The notes under the pieces are model-generated. The model searched no databases, was not told where the DNA came from, and was given only the letters and a program-made list of their open reading frames with translations. Of a stretch of DNA of 64,000 nucleotides, positions 11,204-21,992 are shown in pieces. Where the stretch lies: positions 124,001 through 188,000 of the forward strand of contig OY253651.1 of the NCBI GenBank assembly GCA_958009055.1. Direction: 5' to 3'. Each line of letters opens with the position of its first letter. The stretch's first letter is position 1. Both the position numbers and the translations under genes were made by a program. The DNA comes from Choricystis sp. odSpoLacu1. Lineage: Eukaryota > Chlorophyta > Trebouxiophyceae.

Positions 11204-11315
11204 TTGTTTCTGTGGGGTTGCTGGGCGCTCCGGAGTCACACACACTTGCAAAACGAAACGAAACGTGGAAAAGAAAAAATGAGAAAATCGCACCCTCTCC
11301 TCTCTCTTCTCTTTC

Positions 11316-12408
11316 TCAAGCCCTGTACGCCGCCGGCAGCGGCCCCGCGATCGCCTCCCGCGCGGCCGTCATCAACGCGTCCGCGTCCTTGCTGGGGGGC
11401 AGGGGCGGGTGGACGACGACGGTCACACTCCCCGGAAACATGCACCCTTCCCGCCCGTTGGGCATCAGGGCGCCTGTGCCCACCAACGACACCGGCACGA
11501 CAGGCACGCGTGCCTTGGCTGCCACCGAGAAGGCTCCCTTTTTGAACTCGCCCAGCTCGCCGTCCCGGGAGCGGGTGCCTTCCGGGAAGAAGAGGACGGG
11601 CGCGCCCACCGCGAGCAGGCTCGCGCACTCGCCCAGGCACTTGAGCTGGGACCGCCGGTCGATGCGGTTCAGACGCACGTGCCCCGTCAGGAACATGGAC
11701 CACCCGATGATGGGGATGAGGAAGTTGGACGTTTTGGAGATGAATTTGAACGGGCGGTTGAGCCAGAACAGGGTGTAGATGTCGAGGAAGGACTGGTGGT
11801 TGGCCACGTACACAGCTGGGGCGTCCGCGGGGGGCAAATTCTCGGCCCCCACAACGCGCACCCCGTAAAAGATGCGGGTCGACACCTTGGCCCACACGTT
11901 GTTGACGGTGTGCTGCGCGCGGCGGCGGACCGGGTCGAGCAGCGCGACGGCAGGGGCCAGAATGCACATGGTCACAAACAAGGGCAACGCCAGAGTGAAC
12001 GTGGCGGCGTAGAAGAGGAAGCCTTTGATGTGGGCGAGGGCGGTGGCCAGGGACGAGTGCATGGTGGCGGGGCCGGCGGGCTGGTCTAGGTGTGTGTTGT
12101 GTGGGTGGGTGAGTCGACGTTTTTTTTTTTTTTTTTTTTTTTTTTTCGCTGTCCGCTCGCTTGGCCTGCGTCTGTTGCCCGCCCTCCCGCTGCACACGTC
12201 CGCTCCTTTGCCCCTTACACACTCTCTCACTCCATCTCCTACCTGCTGCCAGTGAGGCGGCACACGTGACCGACCGGGGCGCGGGGGGCGGCCGCTGCAC
12301 AGCCGGCGTCGGTGCCGCGCCGGCGCGCCGGCGCGCAGGGGCAGCCGCGCGCGCGGTCAGCCGCGGCAGCGCCAGCAGCGGCCGCGCGACGCCAGCACGA
12401 TACAGCAT
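11316..12408 (-). CDS. Plastid 1-acyl-sn-glycerol-3-phosphate acyltransferase (LPAAT)
   Basis: Converts lysophosphatidate to phosphatidate, the second acylation of plastid glycerolipid synthesis. Exon 1 (12408-12243) encodes a typical transit peptide, MLYRAGVARPLLALPRLTAR and further Arg/Ala/Pro-rich sequence ending near VTCAASLA. Donor GTAGGA; exon 2 is 12085-11316 and the join is phase 1. After a membrane segment (FLFYAATFTLALPLFVTMCI) come the PlsC motifs NHQSFLD (151-157), RRSQLKCLGE, FPEGTRS (about 222-228) and VPVVPVSLVG. The protein is 311 residues, usual for ATS2-type LPAATs. Intron 1 contains a long T run (12119-12146 on the plus strand). Confidence 0.93.
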
Positions 12409-12693
12409 GTGGGGGTGTTTGTGGCGTTTGGGGACGCGGGGAGGGGCAATGTGGGTGCGCAACAGGCGGCAGCGTTCGGCGGTTTCGGCACCTGCTCAGC
12501 GCGGTCCGAGTGCCACGGGCGTTGTCCAGTCGCGTGTGCCGAGACGACGACGCGCGAGAGGGCGAGCGTGCGGAATTGGAGGACGCGGGAGAAGAGAAAC
12601 ACGCAGAGAGTATTTGAAGGTAAGGTTTTGTTTTCTTCGACGGCCACAGTTTCGACCCCGCTCGGCAATCGAAACGCGGGAATCGCCAGCCTC

Positions 12694-13945
12694 ATGGAGA
12701 CGCCCACCCTAACGGTCGGCGATCCAGCTGGCCTCGCAGCCCGCGTGGCAGCCCGCGTCCCAGCACTGCGCCGGTACCCCCCCCCCAGCGGCCTGTTTTC
12801 CTGGGCGGCGGGCCCGCACGCGCAGACACTGCTGGGCGTGGTGCGCTCAGTGTCAATACGCGGCACCTACCGCCGCCAACTGCTGGACCTGCCAGACGGA
12901 GGCACCGCCGCCCTGGACTGGTGGCACGGCGCGGGGGAGAGTGCGCGCGTCGTGGCACCTATTTCACAACGTGCGTCGCCGCCACCGACCGCGCCCCTGT
13001 TCCTCGTGCTTCACGGCCTCACAGGAGGCTCCAGTGAAGGCTACGTCAAGGGCGCGTGTGCCGCCGCGGCAGCTGCAGGGTTTCGAGCCGCTGCGCTCAC
13101 GTACCGAGGGTGTGGCGGCCTCCCCCTGTCGTCGCCATCCCCCTATGGCGCCGCGTGGACGGCCGACGTCGCGGTGGCGGCCGCGGCAGCGCGCGCCGCC
13201 TGGCCCGCGGCGTCAGGGTTGGGTGAGTGGGAGTGGTCTGTGTGTGTGTGAGAGTGAGAGCAAAACGCGCTTTGACGCAGGCCCCCCTTTTTTCTTCCCC
13301 TCTCCAGTCGCGGTCGGCTACTCCCTGGGCGCCGTCATCCTGGCCAAATACCTCGCAAAACAGGGCGACGGCCTGTGGCCGCGCGCCACCGGCGTCGACG
13401 CGGCCGCGTGCGTGTCGTCCCCGTTTTGCCTCCACTCTGCTTCTGCTCGCCTGGGCAGCTCTTTGACAGGCCTCGCCTACAACGCCACCCTGGCCGCTCG
13501 CCTGCGCCACTACATGTGGCGGCACAGGGGGCAGCTGGCCCAGCACGCCGCGTTGAGGCAGCACCCTGACGCGCTCGGGTCGCTCTCCACTGCGTGGCTC
13601 ATTCAACACTATGACGACCGCATCGTGTCCAAGCTGTTTGGCTACAAAGACGCTGCCGCCTACTACGATGACGCTGCCACGGTGGCGGCCGTGCCACGCA
13701 TATTAACGCCCACCCTGTTCCTGTCTGCCCAGGATGACCCGTTTTTGGGGGACCTGCCAACCGATGCGATCGCCAGCAACCCAGCCACCGCGCTCGCCCT
13801 GACCCAGCGGGGGGGTTACTGCGCCTTCCTGACGGGTGGAGCCCTGGGCGCCGCGTGGGCGGACGCCGTGGTGGTGCAGTGGGGGGCGGCCGCGCTAGCG
13901 CGCGCCGGGTGTGCGGGCGGGTTGGGCGGGGTGAGCAAACTGTAG
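12694..13945 (+). CDS. EMB8/ABHD1-3-like alpha/beta hydrolase with altered triad
   Basis: Exon 1 (12694-13222) and exon 2 (13308-13945) join as ASGL|VAVGYSLGA, giving 388 residues. Family blocks are SGPHAQT-like AGPHAQTLLG, HGLTGGSSEGYVKG, YRGCGG, the nucleophile Ser in GYSLGAVILAKYL (about residue 182) and the acidic residue in SAQDDPF. Where relatives have GGH followed by an aromatic/hydrophobic stretch, this protein reads RGGYCAFLTGG: the catalytic His is Tyr (codon TAC, 13817-13819). The enzyme may therefore be inactive or use another base. Relatives act on acylglycerols, phospholipids or plastid lipids; the substrate here is unknown. It is divergent from LPAAT across a 285-bp shared promoter region. 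Confidence 0.88.
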
Positions 13946-14270
13946 TAGAAAAAGGGAGGTCACAGAGGGACAGACAACGCCCACTTTCTCGGTGGTCTGA
14001 CCACGCTGGAGAGAGAGGACAGGAACGCACACACTGTCTCCGCCGCGTTTCTCTCCTCGGGGGAGGCGTGCTGTGTTTTTTTGCGTCCCGCACCCCGCGC
14101 TCCCTTGTACACAACCTGGCGCACGCACCACCCTGCACCCACCCACGCACACATCTGCACGCATCGGTGTGAAAAGAGGCCGCCGGCGGTTTTCTTTCCG
14201 CGCCCATCGCATCCGCGTCGGGGCCTGTGCATTGTCTGTTCGCGCGACCCTCTCCACCGTCTCGCCCACC
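13946..14270 (+). other. Intergenic region upstream of the Na+/H+ exchanger
   Basis: About 325 bp with GA-rich, then C-rich and CA-rich segments. It should contain the ABHD-like 3' UTR and the exchanger promoter. No gene or distinct element is visible. Confidence 0.5.
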
Positions 14271-16089
14271 ATGTCGTCCTACGTGTCGGTGCGTCTGCCG
14301 AGGCTGCATCGTGGTCGCAGGCAGGGGGCGAGGGAGGAGAGGCGAGGCGGGAGGTGCCCCGCACCTCTCTTCAGTCGACACACACACACACGACCATCCA
14401 CCCACCCGCCCTCCCCAGCTCGAGCTCCTCGTCGTCTGGCTCCTCCTCATAGGCACCGTCATCGCCACCTTCTTCGTCCAACGCCACCGCGTCACCGCCC
14501 TCCCCCCCGCCGCCGCCTCCATGCTGCTGGGGGTGGCGGCGGGGATCGTGGTGCGCGCGACCGGCCTCGCCGCCCCGCTCCGCTTCTCGCCCGCCGCCTT
14601 CTTCTACGGCCTCCTCCCCCCCATCGTGTTCGCTGCGGGGTTCACCCTGCGCAAGCGCGACTTCTTTAGAAACATTGGTACCATCACGCTGTTTGCGGTG
14701 GGGGGCACAATTTTGTCGACACTGGTTCTCGGCCTCTCCACGTACGCCCTGGTCCTCCTCCACGTCGTCCAACGCAAGCACCTGGGCCCCCGCCCCTTCA
14801 TCGAGTGCATGCTGTACGGCGCCCTGCTGTCCGCCACCGACACGGTGGCCACGTTGAGCGTGTTTGGCAGCGTGGATGCACCGCCCTTGTTGTACTCCCT
14901 GGTTTTCGGAGAATCCGTGCTCAATGATGCCGCCGCCATCGTCCTCTTCCGCACCCTGGTCGAGTTTTACTCGGCGCCCGCCACATGGACGACACCGTTG
15001 CGGGTGGCGGTCAGGTTTGGGGTGGTGCTGGGAGGGTCGACAATGACGGGGCTGCTCGTCGCGCTGGGCTGCGCGTTTGTCCTGAAACGGTTCGAACTCG
15101 CCCCCGACGCAGGCGTCAGCGTGAGCGAGGATGGTGGTGGTGGTGGGGACGGTGGGCCGCGCGCCCAGGCGCGCCGCGCTGGTGGCGCCGCGTCCACCCC
15201 TCCCGGCCGCGCGCGCGGCGCGCTGGCGTTCGCGGGGCCTGAAGTCTACGAAATCTGTCTCGTCGTCATGGGCGCCTACCTCGCCTACCTCGTCGCCGAA
15301 GTCCTGGCCCTGTCCGGCATTGTGGCGTTGTTTGCGGCCGGCATCGCGCACGCACACTATTCAAGCCACGCGGTGTCCCCCGACGCGCGCGTCACGCTCG
15401 CCCGCGCCTTTGAAACCGCCGCCTTTCTGTGCGAAACCTTTGTGTTTGCGTACCTGGGGCTGCAGGTGGCCTCCCTCTTTGCTCGCCCAGTGGACTGGGG
15501 GCTGCTGCTGTCTGTCGTCCCGCTGTGCGTCGTCGCGCGTGCGGCGGCCGTCCTCCCGCTCGCGCGCCTCGCCAACGCGCACCGCGCCCTGCCCCTCCCC
15601 TCCTCCGTCGTCAACATGCTGGCTGCCGCGGGGTTGCGTGGTGCCGTTGCCTACGGCCTGGCCGTCAACCTGCCCCAGATTGAATCAGAAGCAGCTGATG
15701 GGATTCCAGCGGTCGAAGCCGCGACGCTCGTTGCCGTCGTCGCCTCCACCCTGCTGGCCGGCCCCGCCGTCCCCGCCGCCCTGGATGCACTGGGCCTGAC
15801 GGGCGCCTCCGACGCCGACCTGGCGGTGGCAGGCCTGGTCGAAGTGAGGGGGCTGGCCCCCGGCGCGGCCGCAGACCGCGCAGCCGACGTGGTCGCCTCA
15901 GGCGGCGCCACCGCCGTGCTGGCGGAACGCTTTGCCGACCTGGACGACCGCGTGTTCAAGCCCCTGTTTGGGGGGCTCCCCGGTGGGCCGGGTGGGCGGG
16001 CAGCCGGGTTGGACGGCAGTGGGCGCGCCGCGAGTGTGCCGCTGGTGGAGGGCGGGCTGGCGGCGCTGTACGTGCCGCCCGACGTGTGA
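14271..16089 (+). CDS. Na+(K+)/H+ exchanger, CPA1/NHE family
   Basis: A multi-pass antiporter that exchanges monovalent cations for protons in endomembranes or the plasma membrane. A tiny exon 1 (14271-14288, MSSYVS) joins exon 2 (14419-16089), which begins LELLVVWLLLIGT. About ten hydrophobic segments follow. Key motifs are FFYGLLPPIVFAAGF (amiloride-site region), ATDTVATLSVFGS and GESVLNDAAAIVLFRTLV, whose Asn-Asp pair carries ions in CPA1 exchangers. A Gly/Arg-rich loop interrupts the membrane domain around 15118-15235. The product is 562 residues with a short C-terminal tail, resembling endosomal NHE6/8 or plant NHX5/6. Confidence 0.9.
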
Positions 16090-16301
16090 GAAGAGTGTGT
16101 GGCGTGGTTATGTTTGGCTCTGCTGCTGCTTGTATTGTTTATTTTCAGTTTGGTTGACGAAACGAAGAAACGAGAGACCGACAAAAACAGCGACGGGAAA
16201 AGCGGGAGCGCAAAGACAACCATCCGTCGATCTTGCTCCTCTCTCTGCGGCCTCGCTTCTTTTCCCTCACCCAACTCGCCCAATCACATCCCCCGCTGCA
16301 C

Positions 16302-16622
16302 ATGCTGCGTCGCTACCGCCTCGCCACCGCCCTGGTGGCCGCCCTGGCGGCGACCGCGGTGCTGCGCCCCGCCGACGCGCTGGGCGCCGCCAAGAAGAAG
16401 GCGGCCGCCGCCGCGGGTCACAAGGAGGACGCTGTGCTGGTATGTGGGAGACGACGATGGATGGGGATTGGGGAGAAGGCGGCGACAGACACGAGCGGGA
16501 GGGAGTGAGGCGGGCATCGACCCGCCATCGGTTGCATCGGCCCCGCGTCCCACGACGCCCCTCTCTCTCGCCAACCAAAACACCCACACACACCCACACA
16601 CACCCACGCACACACCCACACC

Positions 16623-16670
<48 letters not shown>

Positions 16671-17215
16671 GACCACAGGTCACCTGCGGCTCCGCCGTCA
16701 AGCTGACGCACACGGGCGTCGGCGCGCGCCTGCACTCGCACGAGGTGGCCTATGGGTCTGGCTCCGGCCAGCAGTCCGTCACGGGGGCCAGGTCCGACGC
16801 GGATGCGGGGTCGGTGTGGCTCGTCAAGCCAGCGCTGTCGGCGCCGTGCGAACCAGGGGCGCCACTCAAGAGTGGCGCGGTCGTGCGGCTGCAGCACGCC
16901 GCGACGCGGCGCTGGCTGCACTCCCACCACTTTCCTTCCCCCCTGTCCCGCGGCCAAGAGGTGTCCGCTTTTGGCGGGGACGGCGCGTCCGACCACCTGG
17001 ACGAGTGGACGATTGAGCTCGACCGTGCGACGCCGGTGTGGAAGGCTGACGCCCCTGTTCGCTTTAAACACGTGGAGACAGGCGTCTGGCTCACCTCCAG
17101 TGGGCGGGCGTATGGCCACCCTATTGATGGACATGTTGAAGTGGTGGGGGTGGCGGACAAGAAGGGGGTGGAGTGGACGGCGGGGGAGGGGGTGTATGTT
17201 GTGGGGAAGGAGTGA
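16302..17215 (+). CDS. SDF2-like MIR-domain protein (ER quality control)
   Basis: SDF2 proteins are small ER-luminal MIR-domain proteins that work with Hsp40/BiP in glycoprotein folding. Exon 1 (16302-16439) encodes a signal peptide (MLRRYRLATALVAALAATAV). Exon 2 (16679-17215) begins VTCGSAVKLTHTGVGARLHS and continues with YGSGSGQQSVTG, VVRLQHAATRRWLHSHHFPS, QEVSAFG and VRFKHVETGVWLTS. These are three MIR repeats, each with a conserved L/W-H-S-H pattern. The product is 224 residues. There is no C-terminal HDEL/KDEL (it ends VGKE), so retention probably depends on partners. Confidence 0.93.
16580..16666 (+). repeat. (CA)n-rich tract in SDF2 intron
   Basis: An interrupted CACCCACA tract that becomes about 22 pure CA units, ending 11 bp before the AG acceptor. 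It is the largest of many CA tracts at intron 3' ends in this window. Confidence 0.9.
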
Positions 17216-17442
17216 GAGAGAGAAAGAAAAGGGAGAAAATGCAACATTTTTTTAGCAGGCGCCAGGTATACACATACACACACGCACACACACACACGGC
17301 CGCTGTCTCGCGGGGCGCGGCCGCACGGGAGAAGGAGAGAGAGAGAGAGAGTCGAACGAAAAAAAACGAAAACAAAAACCAGTCTCCCTAGCGCGTTTTT
17401 TCTTTTTCTCGCGTTTCCTCCCGTCCCTTTTTCTCCCCCGCC

Positions 17443-17886
17443 ATGCCCACCGCCTCTGCCGCCGGCGCCGCTCTGGGCGTGGCGGTGCAGGTGTACGCGA
17501 ACGCGGTGCGTGTGAGGGTGTGGGCGTCCTGAATTGCGGAGGGTGCTGCGAGTGGGTTCTGCGCCGTGCTGTGCGCTCGCGCCTCTCCTGGCCCGCCTGC
17601 CCCGGCTGGCGGAGGTGGCTGCGTCTCACGTACTTGCGCATACGCTGGTTTGCGCGGCGCAGGCGGCCGCGTGCGCGAAGAACAACACTCACTCTACGAT
17701 CCCCCCTCCTCTCCCCCTCAGATTCGCAAGCTGCCCGTCCTGCACCAGCCCTGGCTGCACGTCGCCTGGGCCGTGGGCGGCGCGGCTGCAGCCACGTCCC
17801 TGGTGGAGTGGACCGACAAGGCGAGCGCCGAGATGGAGGCGGACGTCGCGCGGCGCGCGGCGGCGATGCGGTCGGCGGGGCGGTGA
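17443..17886 (+). CDS. Small single-pass membrane protein, unrecognised
   Basis: Exon 1 (17443-17505) encodes MPTASAAGAALGVAVQVYAN and one Ala; the donor is GTGCGT. Exon 2 starts after CCCTCAG at 17722 in phase 0 with IRKLPVLHQPWLHV. The product is 75 residues: an Ala-rich start, a QVYANAIRKLP stretch, one weak hydrophobic segment (HVAWAVGGAAAATSLV), then a charged helix (EWTDKASAEMEADVARRAAA). Size and layout recall small accessory subunits of respiratory complex I, but no signature proves it. Both splice sites and codon use support a real gene. Confidence 0.6.
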
Positions 17887-18208
17887 GAGCGGGTTGTCAT
17901 CGCCCGCTGCTCACCCGCTGTCTGACTGCCGTGTATTTGTGTTTTTGGAGAGGCTTTATTTGTTATGAAATCTTGACACTCAGTTCTTTTCTTGTTTCAG
18001 AAAAAAGTACACCTACCCAGAACAAAAAGGGGTTTTCTTCTCTCTCTCTCACACCGTGCAAAACACCAGTGCTTTGCGCGTAACAGGGGCGCGTGGCTCG
18101 AAAAGGCACGGGGATGATATAGTACAAGGGGAAAGGAAAAGAAGGGTAGCTAGGAAAGTGTTTTTTTGTCGTCCTCCCAACGCAGAGACGCCTCTCTCTC
18201 TCTCTCTC
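17887..18208. other. Convergent intergenic region
   Basis: Lies between the small membrane protein stop and the RING protein stop. It is the least GC-rich short stretch here. It contains TTCTTTTCTTGTTTCAG at 17983-17999, which looks like a splice acceptor and could belong to a 3' UTR intron. No coding gene is seen. Confidence 0.45.
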
Positions 18209-18775
18209 TCACGCTGACACCGCCCCACCCCGCCGTCCGAGAGCAACAGCCCTCCCCTCCGTCCTGCAAAAGGGGCACCGCACCATGCGCGTGTGCTGGG
18301 CGCACTTGGGGCACACGCCGTGCGTGCAGGGGAAGCGGGCGGTCGCGTACACGCCCCCCAGGCACACGCCACACTCGCCCGCGGCGGAGGCGGCGGCGTC
18401 TTCAGCTGCGACAGCGATGGCGGCGGCGTCGATGAGGGGCAGGAGTTCGCGCAGGCCGTCCGCGTCGCGGCCGAAACCCGCCGCGTCGGCCGCGTCGGCG
18501 TCGGCCGCCACGTCGGTGGCCAAGCGGCGCACGGCGGCGGCGCGCTTGGTGGAGGGGTGACGCTTGCGCAGGGCGGCCAGCCGAGCCTTGGCCATGTGCA
18601 CGGGCGATGGGCGGGGCGCGGCGCAGGTTGTCGGCGACGCGCGGCGCCCGCCCGAGCGAATGGTGTCTCTCAGGTCGTGCTGGTAATCCACGTCACCCGA
18701 CAAAATGACGACGAGGCCGATGGCGATGGCCACGGGCAGCAGGAAGGTGGCTGGGAAGGCGAAAAAAGAGTGCAT
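18209..18775 (-). CDS. Membrane-anchored RING-finger protein (probable E3 ubiquitin ligase)
   Basis: A single exon of 188 residues. The N-terminus MHSFFAFPATFLLPVAIAIG and following VILSG form one membrane segment. A basic region with MAKARLAALRKRH and an Ala/Asp-rich helical stretch follow. The C-terminus holds a C3HC4 RING: CGVCLGGVYATARFPCTHGV, then CPKC and CPFCR. RING domains recruit E2 enzymes; with one membrane anchor the protein probably ubiquitinates substrates at an organelle surface. Simple membrane-RING proteins of this size are diverse, so no orthologue is named. Confidence 0.85.
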   Translation of the reverse strand: MHSFFAFPATFLLPVAIAIGLVVILSGDVDYQHDLRDTIRSGGRRASPTTCAAPRPSPVHMAKARLAALRKRHPSTKRAAAVRRLATDVAADADAADAAGFGRDADGLRELLPLIDAAAIAVAAEDAAASAAGECGVCLGGVYATARFPCTHGVCPKCAQHTRMVRCPFCRTEGRAVALGRRGGAVSA

Positions 18776-19606
18776 GATGGTTTGGTGGGTCGGGTCGGAG
18801 GGAGGACAGCAGGGCAGTTTTGTGTGGTGCAGTGCTGCGGCCAATAGGCGGCGCGTCACTCGCAATGGCGACGCACGCGGGCAGTCTGCCCGCGTGCGCG
18901 TGTCGGGGAGGGTGGCGGGGCGAGGGTGGGCGTGGGCGCCGCACGCGGGGTGTGAATGCCGACGCCGAGCGTGCGCCCAAACAACGTTGGTGCGGAGTGA
19001 CGAGCGAGCGGGAGCGAGACGCTGGTGACCTCTCCACCCGCCTCCCTGTCCATCCCCGTGCCTTCAATTGAAAAAACCAATAAACACACTCTCCCCGGGT
19101 TACACACAAAAAGAACAAGGGGGTAAACACCGGGGGGTTTGTAAAGGAAGGCCTGCATATACGAAAAAGGAAAATAAAAAAGTGAAGGGGGGGACGTTGC
19201 TACCCGCACTCCCTGGCACCGTGTGTTGTCAGTGCCGGTAGAAGAAGCCCAGTGGATCGCGCGCTGGCGAGGGAGGGGAGACGTGTGGTGGGGAGGGGGA
19301 AGGGGAAGGAAAGCATGCGGGGTGTGTGGCAAGCACGCGGCCGGTCCCCCCCCCCCCCCAGGGAGGGAGGGGAGCCAGTCCACGGCTGCGCAAATGAATG
19401 TGTAGGGAAAGCAAAGGTGTTGGGGGGGGGGAGTGAAGACAACCAAACAGGAGGGAGGCGGGGGCCAGGATGGGGGGTAGGCTCCGCGCTTTTGGTTTGG
19501 TGGATACAAAAGGCTTCGCGTTTTGTGGGGGTGCAAGTGCAAGTAAATGAAACGAACGATTCAGTGAGGAACGGTTTGTGTGGGTGCTGGGGCCTTCCCT
19601 CCCACC
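18776..19606 (-). other. Long intergenic region with G-rich tracts
   Basis: About 830 bp between the RING protein start and the LONRF-like stop, both on the minus strand. The part near 18776-19030 may be the RING promoter. From 19080 on there are A-rich blocks and several long G runs (for example near 19349-19358 and 19419-19428). No open frame here shows coding character. Confidence 0.5.
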
Positions 19607-21738
19607 CTACATCACGCAGCAGCCCGCCGCGTCGGGCGCGCCCAGTGCGCGCAACTCCGCGAGCTGCCGCTCCAGCCGGGCGGCCGTGTCGGTCCCCTCA
19701 GCCGCCCACGACCTGTCCCCCCCGGACGGCACCAGGTTGGACACCCAGAAGGACAGGGCTTCGTGGGCGCCGCGGGGAGGCTTGCCGCCGGCGCGGACGA
19801 GGACGTCCAGCACGCGCGCGTCTGCGCGGCGCGAGGCGGCCGTCTTGATGCGGTCCACCCAGGTGTCGGCCAGGGCCTCCACGTCAGCCGCCAGGGCGGC
19901 GGTGCGGGCCGCTGTCTCAGCGTCGGGCGGGGGCGCGTCCGCGAAGTAGGTGGGGGACGCGACGCGGTAGCCGTCCGTCTCCCACAGGCGGTCGACGCGG
20001 AAGCGCCGCCGCCCCACAATCTCCAGGTAGTACCGCCCATCGGGCTGGGGTTGGCACTCCACGACTTCGGCCTCCGTGGCCACGGGGCGAATGGCGCCGG
20101 TGGCGGGGTCAGTGGACGCCATGCCAAACACGCGCGCGCCCGCCATCACGCGCCGCACCATCAGCCTGTACCGAGGCTCAAAGATGTTGAGCGCCATGTG
20201 CTCGCCCGGGAGCAGGGTGGCCATGACGAACAGGGGGACGGGCGGGTTGGCGGGGGAGGGGGGAGGGTGGGGCGGGGGGACGAGGCCGGTGGTCGCGGCG
20301 GCAGACGAGGCCGACCCGCCCGGCGACGCTGCCGCGCCGCGCTCGCCCACCCTCGGTGTGGCTCCACCCCCCCCCCCCCGCAGCCGCGGCTTCAGCGGCT
20401 TCCTCTTCAGCGCGGGCCGCGTACTCAGCGGGAAACGCGGCGGACAGGAGGGAGGCGAGGGCGACGGTGCCCGGCGCGTCTCTCGCCATGTAGATCGTGG
20501 CCCGGCACAGCGGGCACCTCGCCGCCGCGTGGTCCCGCGCCCGCGCGAAGCAGGACCTACAGAACGAGTGCCCGCACGGCGTCGTCACGGGGTCGTGCAG
20601 CAGGCGGGCGCAGATGGGGCAGTCGTGATCGTCGGCGCGGCCGTCGGCGGCGGCGGCCGCGCGCGCGGCGCGCGCGCGCCGCGCGCGGTGCGCGCGGCCG
20701 CGGCGTCGCCGCCGAGAGCCGCATCGGATTCCGCCAGCCCTTTCAGAGAAGGCTCATGCGCAGGGTCCAGCGCCAAGGCATCCAGGTGGGCGGCCCGAGC
20801 GTCGGTGAAGCGTTCGAGGAGGAAGAGCGCGCGCCCGCGGGCGGCCGCCGCACGCGGCCACGCGGGGGCGACGTCGGCCGCGCGGGTGGCGTCGCGCAGG
20901 GCGAGTTCGGCCAGGTGGGTGGGGTCCAGCCCAAACAGGGCGCGCGACTCGGAGTCGGCGGCCGGGATGGAGCGCAGGCGGGTGGAGAGACTGTGGGTGT
21001 GGAATGGTGGGGGGAGGGTTTGTGAAAAATGATCGCAACCACACTCGACTAGACACACACACACACAAATACACACTCCTCTCCCTGTATCCCTTACCTG
21101 GCCAGCACGTCCGATCGGCACGCCGACATGACGGCCTCCGTGGCCGCCCCCGCGCCGCGCGCGCCCGCGCGCGCGCAGCGCAGGGCAGCCCCAAACTCGT
21201 GCACCGCCCTCTCCAGGGAGCCAGCGGCGGCCAGGGCGTGGGCGCGGGAGGCGTGGTGGGAGGCGGTGGTGGGGGTGTCCTGTGTGTGTGGGGAGGGGGG
21301 GGAGTGGTGGTGGTGGTGTGTGAGGGAAAAAAGGGTGTCTCACGCGGCGACACGCGCGGCCGTCGTCGGTGGGCCTCTCGCCGTTGTGTGACGGCGCGGC
21401 CAGCGTTTTCCCCTTTTTTCAGGCCCCTCTCCGCGCGTTCTCGCCCCGCCTCAGCCACAGTTGTCACGTCGTGACCGCTCAGGCGTGGGGAGGGAGGGGG
21501 CGAGGGCAGCAGAGGGCGGGGAGGGGGCGAGATGCAGCGCTCCAGATGCCGTTCGCTCGCCACAACGCGCGCGAAGCAGGCAACCACACGCTGCCGCCTC
21601 GCGTCCCGTCCCTGGCCCCCCACTCGCGGTGCCAAGCCACACATTGTCAACACCACATCCACACACACTCACCACCATGGCGGCGCCCGCCACCTGGGCG
21701 GCGAGTTCGGCTTCGAGCGCGTCGACCGTGAGAGCCAT
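19607..21738 (-). CDS. LONRF-type protein (TPR-like, RING finger and LON substrate-binding domain)
   Basis: Exon 1 is 21738-21673 (MALTVDALEAELAAQVAGAA), exon 2 21279-21098, exon 3 20990-19607. Exons 2-3 form TPR-like helices (ASRAHALAAAGSLERAVHEF; DPTHLAELALRDA; ARAAHLDALALDPAHEPSLK). Then comes a C3HC4 RING: DCPICARLL, TTPCGHSFCRSCF, CPLCRATI. The C-terminal half is a LON N-domain: PLFVMATLLPGEHMALNIFE, PRYRLMVRRV, RYYLEIVGRRRFRVD. This order is that of LONRF ubiquitin ligases. Two frame breaks: one CG unit in the GC-repeat near 20660-20700 and one base in the 13-C run at 20367-20379. Correcting both gives 542 residues. Confidence 0.87.
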
Positions 21739-21992
21739 TGGAAGAAAAAGCGTTGTTGGTGGGAACGCTCAAAGAAACAGCGGGGTGTGCGTCCTGCGAC
21801 GTGGATGAGAGTGGGGTCTGTGGTTCACACGCAGCGCCTGACGCCCGGCAGCCCGGGACGGGAGGCGGCGAGGAAGGAAAGAAAGGAGAGCGAGTTGTGT
21901 GAGTGCGGAGTGCGTCGTGTCGTCTCCGAGCGAGCGCAGAGAAAGAAACAGCTCCCACAATCCAAAAAAAAGGCGCCCTCCTCCAAGCCCAG

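Noticed and set aside
16580..16676. Open frames of repeated Cys-Val or Thr-His residues over CA/GT tracts
   Set aside because: They are translations of microsatellites inside introns, with no coding character beyond the repeat.
20585..21000. Separate genes for the TPR-like, RING and LON parts
   Set aside because: Their order equals that of LONRF proteins, and two small run-length corrections give one continuous frame with length divisible by three.
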